A program made the translations under genes and the position numbers. A stretch of 64,000 bases of DNA from Sclerotinia nivalis. Taxonomy: Eukaryota > Ascomycota > Leotiomycetes > Helotiales > Sclerotiniaceae. The notes beneath the pieces are model-generated. The model ran no database searches. It was not told the origin of the DNA and worked only from the letters and a program-made list of their open reading frames with translations. Below, one piece after another: positions 56,971 to 64,000 of this stretch. The DNA lies in assembly GCA_029531795.1 (NCBI GenBank), contig JAPEIS010000004.1, positions 2,170,001 to 2,234,000 on the forward strand, written 5' to 3'. Numbering within the stretch: the first letter of the stretch is position 1; every line of letters begins with the position of its first letter.

Positions 56971-58007
56971 TTCTGCTAGCTAGCACGTAAACATAGTACT
57001 GGAAAGCTCTCGAGGGGAAAGGCGCAAGTGCCCCAGATTATTTTGAGCATCTATAACTACTGCATTGAGTGCTCAATTGTATATTAGTGCGCATACTGAC
57101 AGAAGGAGGTTCTGCAGTGCATAAACAGAAGAGAAGTGAAAACTAGGAGTAGCTTTGAACCACCAAAGAGCCAAGCAGTCCTTAACCACAGGTAGAATAG
57201 TTCTTAATATGATGGGGCATTCGAAGAAAATCAAATGTAAGATAAGGAGAGAAACATTAAGCGAGGGTTAACAACTACGGGATGTGGAGGGTCTGGAAAG
57301 ATGTTTTGGCATTTCATAGATCAATGTTTTCTCACCTTTGGTACTGATTGTGTGTTTAATATTCACGCTTTGCATCTTCTCGATCGTAATGCATAGTGTG
57401 TTAAGCAAATAAACAGCTTGCAAAATGCTGTCACAATAACCACGTCTTGGCTGTCTTGACGAAATAGCATTTATCAGGATGTTTTCTTTGATTTTGCTGA
57501 ACTTGATAATCATCTTTTACAGATGGTATATGTGATGCAGAGAAGCACTAACGAACAATGCGTCGGTAGGAAACAATGCGCTTCTTTGAAAGCCCAATTC
57601 AGCGACAACGGGATTTTGGGTGCTGAGATAGCACGCAACTGGGGTTCTAGGAATCCGCGAAGATCACGCAGTTGAGCATTTTTCCAAAAGTTGACATTAA
57701 TCTTATTCAACTAGGTCCAATTTCACAACAATCGAGATATTCAACAATCTCTTTCTTCAATTACTGATCGACAGCTATTATTAGCAAATAGCCATCACTT
57801 GCTGGCATTATTGCAATGAATGGTAATATGATAACAACTTATATTGGGTATTTTGACACTTTAATTCTTACATACTTGCATCGTCATGCCAGCCTAGGGC
57901 CTTTCACAATAAAACCCATTTGTACCATCCCCATTAGCGATCCAATATCCTTGACCTCGCCAGCTTTTCTCTATACGCCAGGTGCAATATCACTTCCGTG
58001 TCCTTAC
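56971..58007. other. Intergenic, no supported gene
   Basis: 1 kb between the DUF3632-like start and the YIF1 stop, both on the minus strand. Small frames at 57268-57513 and 57510-57710 have no motif. The left end is presumably the promoter of the DUF3632-like gene. Confidence 0.4.
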
Positions 58008-59133
58008 TCACGCTCTTGTAAGTCCCCACATGAAGATCAATTGCACAGGGTATGAGTAGATGAAGAGAAATTGTGTCCTTCGGCTCTTCTGCGATCGTGC
58101 TACGGTTTGCATAGTACCTCGCTCATCGGTGGTATTTTCGGGAAGAAGAACATACTTTAAGGATCGTAACTGTTTTTCTTGTGTTAGAGCCTTGTAGAAA
58201 TAAAGTTTGGGAGGTGAACATACCAGAAACAAGGCGTTAGCGAGGAAAGTGTAGCTGAAGACAGTCCAGCCAATCCATCCGCCAGTCCCCTTTCCACCAT
58301 TGATGATCTCACTAACAACCAGAGTAGCGATAACTCCAACGAATTTGTATCCAGAGTAGGCGACCAAATCAAGTAGCTGAGACTCGTTGGAAATGGATAG
58401 GAGGTAACATCCGAGCTTCAATCCTAGAATTTCAATAAACACAATAAAAAATGCCCATCCTGCCGTTGATCCAAGAAGTTCTGGTTGAAAGGCGCCTCTG
58501 AGACCAGCTAAAAGTGTGGAAAGAAGGATATATGTTACGAGTGCCATTACTATAAGGAGGTTAGCTTATGAATTGACGCGAGTGTCAATGATCATACCTG
58601 GAATATACATATCTGGACTGTTGAGATCATCTCTAGGAGGTAAAAACCACCCTTCTTGGCCACTTGGACCGATCGACTGTTTTCTCGACCAAGGCTTATG
58701 TCTCCATGGGAATAAGACCAAAAATAACTTGTTGACAACATATCCATTTGAAACATTAAAGTAATGTTTCAGCGCCGAAACATTGACATATCGATTGAAC
58801 TATTTAAAAAGTCAGGACCTCGTCTCCATTTCTGAAACCTCAGATACTGACGTTTTGTTCCACGTATTCTGTTCCATGTTTAAAAGCTGTTTGTCCAACT
58901 TGGAAACCCATTTGCGCCGTAGGATCATTTATAAAGCCACCATATGCGCCGAATGCGCCAGCACCCCCCGGAGCCTGAGGCTGGTAGGGATTTCCATATG
59001 ATTGATGTTGTTGCTGTGGAACTGGCGGAGGCGGTGATCGTAGCTGGGGGACAGTAGAAACATGTTGAGGAACGGGGTGATGGAGAGGGGGAGAGTTCGC
59101 CGGGGGAAAGTTCCCATAATTTGACCGTTGCAT
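58008..59133 (-). CDS. YIF1: YIF1 family protein, ER-Golgi vesicle transport
   Basis: Four exons on the minus strand: 59133-58852, 58799-58598, 58549-58224, 58169-58008, giving 323 aa. The N-terminal 80 residues are Pro/Gln-rich and cytosolic. The family core begins QTAFKHGTEYVEQN and continues across the splice as FNRYVNVSALKHYFNVSN, VVNKLFLVLFPWRHKPWSR, with membrane helices from MALVTYILLSTLLAG on and the C-terminal TQFLFIYSYPVQLIFMW. YIF1 works with YIP1 and Ypt GTPases in COPII vesicle budding and fusion. The last intron is 54 nt and contains no stop, so unspliced reading also stays open. Removing it restores ANALFLLRSLKYVLLP, the expected sequence. It is head-to-head with the SRP receptor gene. 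Confidence 0.94.
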
Positions 59134-59494
59134 ATTGGAGGTCTTGCAGAAAAAGATGAATAGTATATGGTCTGGTTGATAGTATGGACCTTAGAATATT
59201 AAGGAGGTGTAATGTAGTATAGTTGTCGTAGAATAAGTGAGAATCGCGTCCAAACACATTTCCATAAAGCATTGGAGTTTTGGATGGCTGCTATAAAAGG
59301 TGAACAGGGCCGCTTTATTAGTCGAGCTTTATCAGCTTATCGGTGATGCTTGGCGCGTTCACATTGTACTTTTAGAAGAAAGTGTCCATTCGGATCCATA
59401 ATCTTCATGTTCTTTTAGTAGTGCGGTCGGTATTTATATTTTACAAAGACATTATTACGACTGCTACGATTGTTACCAATTACGGATAGTCAAG
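59134..59494. promoter_or_regulatory. Shared divergent promoter, YIF1 / SRP receptor alpha
   Basis: Only 361 bp separate the two start codons on opposite strands, so the promoters must overlap or be shared. Both products serve the early secretory pathway. No consensus site could be named with confidence. Confidence 0.6.
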
Positions 59495-61641
59495 ATGTTG
59501 GATACCTTTGAGATCCTTACTACCTCTGGAGTTGTACTCTGGTCGAAACAATTTTCCCCCGTCAGCCCTGCGGTTATTAACAGCCTTATTACGAATGTCT
59601 TCATTGAAGAACGTACCTTACCTGGCGCCGGAGTTGCAGATGATGTTTCGGCTGCGAGTAATCCGCCTTTTAAACACGATCAACACACTTTGAAATGGAC
59701 GACATGCAAGGAATTAGGCTTGATATTTGTGGTGCGTTAAGCCAGTCCCGTGGCGCAATTCTTTGGATTTCCGTAGCTTTCCTAACTTATCTCGCAGGTT
59801 GTATACCGGTCATTGTTACATCTCTCATGGATTGACAAACTGGTGGATAATGTTAAAACAATTTTCGTGGACCTATATGGCGATCAATTGAAAAAACCGC
59901 ATACAACTGTTGTTGAATGTCCTTTTGACGAATATTTCGACCAACAAGTGCGAGAATTGGAGAAGAATGCTTTAAATCAGGATGCTAGAGTTGCAGAGGC
60001 TTCCGCTTTTGAAGAGTCTATTCCCCTGATTTCTACAACCTCAGATAATGAGGCACCACCATTGCCCGGATCACTTTCGAGAGGTATGCGCCAGCGGATC
60101 TTTGAAACGCAAACTTACTAACATTTTCTAGGACAGTCTAAGAATAATGTTAAAGACCTTCCTTCGCCCGAATTAACCCCTCTTGGAACACCCATTTCAC
60201 GGCCGAGTACACCTGCGAGTCACATATTGAGCGCAAAAGCAGGACCGGGTGGAAAAGTTTCTCGAAGGGCTAGAAAAGCCGCCCAGACCCCTACGTATGC
60301 TTCATCCGGGGACGAATCCCACAAGAAAGTTAGAAATGCGAAGACTGGACCAAAGAAGGGAAGGAAGTGGGATGCAGAAGGAATGGTAGATGAGGATAGT
60401 GATACCCCACTCGATTATTCTGCACCTGCAAACGGAGCAACTTCAGGGGAAGATGAGGGTCGCCCGGGTGCCGTGGAAGGAGTCGAACAAACCTCTTGGG
60501 GCTCGAAGACTGGGAAGGGGCAATTCGTACTGAAGGATCTTGAAGACGAGGTCCACTCAATCTTAGATTCCGCAAATGCCAAAAAGGCTGTATCCACGAC
60601 CTCATCAACTGGTCTAGTAGGATCTAGTTTCAGTGCTATTGGAGGGTTATTTAGGAATGTCGTCGGGGGAAAGACTTTGACCAAGGAAGATTTGGACAAA
60701 GCCATGAAGGGAATGGAGGACCATCTATTACGGAAAAATGTTGCTCGCGAAGCGGCAATGAGATTATGCGAAGGTGTAGAGCGGGAATTAATAGGGGTGA
60801 AGACCGGAAGCTTTGAGAGTATGTATTGCACATGTATTGACCATTGGAGTGTCACTAACTATCTTAAGGCGCCCAAACAAGAATTGCAACAGCCATGGAA
60901 TCATCACTGAGGAAAATTCTTACACCTACATCATCTCTTGATCTTCTTCGAGAAATTGACGCTGTTGTCTCCCCTCCAGCTTTGTCATTGAAGAAAAAGA
61001 GACCATACGTCATGTCTATCGTCGGAGTCAATGGTGTCGGCAAATCCACAAATCTTTCGAAGATTTGTTACTTCCTTTTACAAAACAAGTACAAAGTCCT
61101 CGTTGTAGCTTGTGATACCTTCAGATCTGGAGCCGTGGAACAACTAGCCGTACACGTACGAAATCTAAAAGAGCTCACCGTGAGAGAAGGTGGTCAGGTA
61201 GAACTCTACCAAAAGGGATACGGAAAAGATGCCGCAAACGTAGCTAAGGATGCAGTCTCATTCGCCGCCCAAGAAGGCTACGACGTAGTTTTAATCGACA
61301 CAGCCGGTCGTCGCCACAACGATCAACGCCTCATGTCCTCGCTTGAGAAATTCGCCAAATTCGCTCAACCAGACAAAATCCTCATGGTAGGTGAGGCACT
61401 CGTAGGCACGGATTCAGTAGCGCAAGCGCGAAACTTTAACGCTGCCTTTGGACAAGGGAGATCGCTGGATGGTTTCATCATTAGTAAATGTGATACTGTG
61501 GGAGATATGGTGGGGACCTTGGTTAGTATGGTTCATGCTACGAATGTTCCGGTCCTGTTTGTGGGCGTTGGTCAGCATTATAGCGATTTGAGGAATTTGA
61601 GTGTTAAGTGGGCGGTGGAGAGATTGATGGCGGGGAATTAG
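59495..61641 (+). CDS. SRP101: Signal recognition particle receptor subunit alpha
   Basis: Four exons, 59495-59731, 59798-60083, 60132-60818, 60869-61641, give 660 aa. The N-terminal SRX-type domain (MLDTFEILTTSGVVLWSKQF to SLLHLSWIDKLVDNVKTIF) binds SR-beta at the ER membrane. A charged linker (about 180-310) includes SRRARKAAQT. The NG GTPase domain follows, with G1 VGVNGVGKST at about 455-464, G2 ACDTFRSGAVEQL, G3 LIDTAGRRHND, G4 ISKCD and G5 GVGQ. It docks SRP-ribosome complexes on the ER. The last join (FE|SAQTRIATAMESSL) was chosen because it connects the alpha-helical N domain to the GTPase frame without a stop. Length and all GTPase motifs are normal. Confidence 0.95.
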
Positions 61642-61670
61642 GCGGGTGACCTATTCTGTTCCTTCTTCTA

Positions 61671-61700
61671 GGTCTAGGTCTAGGTCTAGGTCTAGGTCTA
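61671..61700. repeat. (GGTCTA)5 hexanucleotide repeat
   Basis: Five perfect copies, 30 bp after the SRP receptor stop codon, in its presumed 3' UTR. Confidence 0.95.
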
Positions 61701-61849
61701 AGTTTTAACTCGGGTACCATATGAAAATAATAGTAGGGATGTGCCCAATTTCATCTAATATCTACTTCAAATATTGAAACCTTTTGAAAAGCACAAACCG
61801 GACAGAATTGTGAATTGTATTATGTCATGGTGAATGGAAATGAGATATA

Positions 61850-62455
61850 CCTAACCTACCTATGATACCTAGGTGAGTAAAGTTCGGAGAATGAAGTGGT
61901 AGTGAGGGGGGTTGGGTTGTATATACTATCCGAAGTATATCATAAGATTATATAATTCTGCACAACTGTTGTTGTGTAGAGCGATTTTCGAGTATAATTG
62001 TGAGGTGAGGCGAGGTGAGGTGAGGTGAGATGGGATGGGATTTTAGTTTTTTGATCGAAGAGGGAAGTGTAGAGTTTGGAGTGTGGAGAATGGATGGATG
62101 GAGGAAAGGAGTTCGACGAGATGGCTACTGGGATAATGTGGAGGATAATGTAGAATTTGTGTCTTAAGGCAATTGAGTTTTCCATGTGGATAAGTCAAGT
62201 TATTGTATACCTACCTAGGTAAGGAAAGTAAATGAAGGGGTAGCGAGGGGACTAGGGATTATATACTATATGAAGTATATCATAAGATTATATAATTTGC
62301 TGTGTAGTGCGGTTTTCGAGTTTGATAATGAGGTGAGGAGAGGTAAGTGAGATGGGATGAGGTTTTTTGACCGGAGTTTTTGGGTCGGAGTGTGGAGTTG
62401 GGGAATGGAGGAAGGGGGTTTGATGAGATTGCTATTGGGACCATGTGAAGTCCGT
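61850..62455. repeat. Diverged tandem duplication, unit about 345 bp
   Basis: Block 1 (about 61850-62140) and block 2 (about 62208-62455) share in order: CCTACCTA with CCTAGGT, ATATACTAT.. then GAAGTATATCATAAGATTAT, CGRTTTTCGAGT, a GAGGTGAG run, GAGATGGGATG, GGAGTGTGGAG, and GACGAGATGGCTACTGGGA or GATGAGATTGCTATTGGGA. Boundaries are approximate. Confidence 0.8.
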
Positions 62456-62678
62456 TTAGGTCATTAGTGAAAATTCTCGCACAGATAGACAGAAGAGATG
62501 GGGTATTTGTATCAAACTTCATCTGATCATTTAGATGATTGCTTCATAAATTCCATTGATATTGATCAGGTATTGAATAATTACTTCATAAATTTCATTA
62601 AAGTATTCATCGATCCATCACATTACGAGTAAAAGCATCATGTGCACATATCCCACAAGCCCATTCATTGCACCCAAT

Positions 62679-63998
62679 TTAGCAAACCGCCCTATGCACG
62701 CCGTGACTCATCGGTCTTTCTCCTCCCTTACCCTGTCCTTTTCCATGCCTGTGTCCCAAACTTCCATGATTCTTCTCCGCACTTCCATGTCCCTTGCTCA
62801 AATGTTCATTCAAAATACTCAAATCTTGTGTATCATTGTCAATCAAATTCTGCGTCGTTGCACAAATATCCGCAATCAGTCGATCCAGAAGATCAAAACT
62901 CATACTTTCTCTAACGACCACTCTTAAAATTTCAATATTTTCTTCGTTGGGAGGAAGCGGGTAGTTGGGAATAATGTATTGTTTGGCGCGCAGAAGATTG
63001 GAGACACTTTCTTGCTTGATGTGAGGGAACTCTTTCTGGAATTCGTCGGAGAAGCGGAAGGCGACGACGGGGAGACCGGCGTTATAATCGGCGGATGTTT
63101 CGTCTTCGGCAAAGAAGACGGCAGCGCTTTGGCCTTGAGCTTTGTGCTCACCTTTCTTACGGTGGATATCAGAAACGCATGTGTACCATCCTGTGGCTTC
63201 GAGAGATTTGGAGAGGAGACGGGCGTTGCTCAGACAGTTTTCCATGATTTGACGGTAACCCTTGAAGCCGAGGTGAATGAGGTTATAGTACTGAGCAATC
63301 ACTTGAGCGCCTGGTCGAGAAAAGTTGAGAGTGTAGGATGTCTCTGTTCCACCTAAATAATGGAGTTCAAAGATGAGATGTTTGGGGAGGTAGGAATCGT
63401 CGCGCCAGATAATCCATCCTACGCCTGCATATACTAAACCAAACTTGTGGCCGGATGTGTTGATAGATTTGACTCGGGGGAGCTCGAAGTTCCATTTTGA
63501 ACCATCGGCTTTGGCATATGTGAATGGAGCCACAAATCCTCCTGACGCCGCATCGACATGGATTGGGATATCAATGCCGGTCTCGGCTTCATAGTCGTCG
63601 AGGATCTTAGAGATTTCTTCGACTGGTTCGTAGTGGCCGGTGTACGTGCTTCCTAGAATAACGAAGATACCAATGGTATTTTCATCGATATTTTCTTTGA
63701 CCAAGTCTGGGTCAAGTCTGTAATTTGACTTTTCAGAGACTGGAAGGATTCTAGCCTCAACCTCAAAGTATCGGGCGAATTTCTCAAGAGCTACCTGAGC
63801 ATTGGCTCCCATAATTATATTTGGCTTGGATTTATCCTTTCCTTCAGCATCACGTTTTTCTTGCCAACGTCTTTTCATAGCTAGTCCACCAAGATGGATG
63901 GCTTCTGAAGAACCAGTTGTTGCAGACCCAATCGCTTTCTCTCCCTTTTGTGCTCCCCAGAGATTCGCGATAATGGAAACGCATCTTGCGTGTATTTG
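62679..63998 (-). CDS. GAD1: Glutamate decarboxylase, N-terminus outside window
   Basis: Open frame of 439 codons entering from the right edge and ending at TAA 62679; a typical fungal GAD is 510-560 aa, so about 80-120 N-terminal residues are missing. PLP-enzyme blocks are intact: KAIGSATTGSSEAIHLGGLA, IHVDAASGGFVAPF, and SINTSGHKFGLVYAGVGW with the PLP lysine in HK. FRFSDEF and LRVVVRESMSFDLLDRLIAD follow. The C-terminus is His/Gly/Lys-rich (GHRHGKGQGKGGE). The enzyme converts glutamate to GABA and CO2 in the cytosol, feeding the GABA shunt and acid or oxidative stress tolerance. No intron is seen in the visible part. An apparent start at 63878 is internal. Confidence 0.95.
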   Translation of the reverse strand, partial: QIHARCVSIIANLWGAQKGEKAIGSATTGSSEAIHLGGLAMKRRWQEKRDAEGKDKSKPNIIMGANAQVALEKFARYFEVEARILPVSEKSNYRLDPDLVKENIDENTIGIFVILGSTYTGHYEPVEEISKILDDYEAETGIDIPIHVDAASGGFVAPFTYAKADGSKWNFELPRVKSINTSGHKFGLVYAGVGWIIWRDDSYLPKHLIFELHYLGGTETSYTLNFSRPGAQVIAQYYNLIHLGFKGYRQIMENCLSNARLLSKSLEATGWYTCVSDIHRKKGEHKAQGQSAAVFFAEDETSADYNAGLPVVAFRFSDEFQKEFPHIKQESVSNLLRAKQYIIPNYPLPPNEENIEILRVVVRESMSFDLLDRLIADICATTQNLIDNDTQDLSILNEHLSKGHGSAEKNHGSLGHRHGKGQGKGGERPMSHGVHRAVC

Positions 63999-64000
63999 CA

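Larger units (their letters stand above)
61642..62678. other. Intergenic with hexamer repeat and diverged duplication
   Basis: 1 kb between convergent genes. It contains (GGTCTA)5 and two related blocks of about 300-350 bp. No gene supported; minus frames at 61940-62185 and 62280-62522 resemble each other only because they lie in the duplicated blocks. Confidence 0.5.

Noticed and set aside
61671..61700. GGTCTA hexamer as telomere-like repeat
   Set aside because: It is not TTAGGG, is only five copies and is internal.
61940..62522. Two similar small minus-strand frames as paralogous genes
   Set aside because: Similarity follows from the underlying DNA duplication; composition is low-complexity and neither has a conserved core.

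Overview
The window is nuclear DNA of a filamentous ascomycete. The evidence is short introns (about 47-170 nt, mostly 50-60) with GTATGT/GTAAGT donors, AT-rich intergenic DNA, fungal-only families (CFEM, DUF3632-like, Clr5-like), and a RID/Masc1-type cytosine methyltransferase, a class known only from filamentous ascomycetes. Gene style and content fit Leotiomycetes, probably a Botrytis/Sclerotinia relative. That placement is inference; no search was run. I see no virus, plasmid, CRISPR array or intact transposon.

Layout. 0-9 kb: kelch protein (runs off the left edge), OMA1 mitochondrial protease, an unknown coiled-coil/basic protein, a cyclase-family enzyme, an HD phosphohydrolase with a DNA-binding-like N-terminus, and a broken F-box gene. 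11-20 kb: CFEM GPI-type wall protein, secreted PLC-like phosphodiesterase, and an unknown 427-aa protein, separated by long gene-poor stretches. 21-34 kb: 63-aa membrane protein, SIS-domain sugar-phosphate isomerase, WW-domain protein, cytochrome b5-like protein, and an eight-exon alkaline ceramidase. 34-48 kb: 982-aa Cys-rich/coiled-coil protein, a 4.7 kb gap, cellobiose-dehydrogenase-type cytochrome/b561 protein, MFS transporter, and a Cys-rich basic protein. 48-64 kb: peptidyl-tRNA hydrolase 2, the RID-type methyltransferase, a frameshifted DUF3632-like gene, YIF1, SRP receptor alpha, and glutamate decarboxylase (runs off the right edge).

Functional links are loose. YIF1 (ER-Golgi transport) and SRP receptor alpha (ER targeting) are head-to-head over 361 bp and could share a promoter. 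OMA1, PTH2 and the ceramidase are housekeeping organelle and lipid functions. The RID-type enzyme, if active, would make repeat-induced point mutation possible in this genome, which may explain why repeats here are short and degenerate. Spliced models were built by hand from reading frame, GT/GC-AG signals and family conservation, and every join was checked for frame. The least obvious observations are a frame-neutral GC-AG intron in the methyltransferase, 13- and 28-nt microexons, a 28-bp perfect palindrome, and a one-base homopolymer frameshift.
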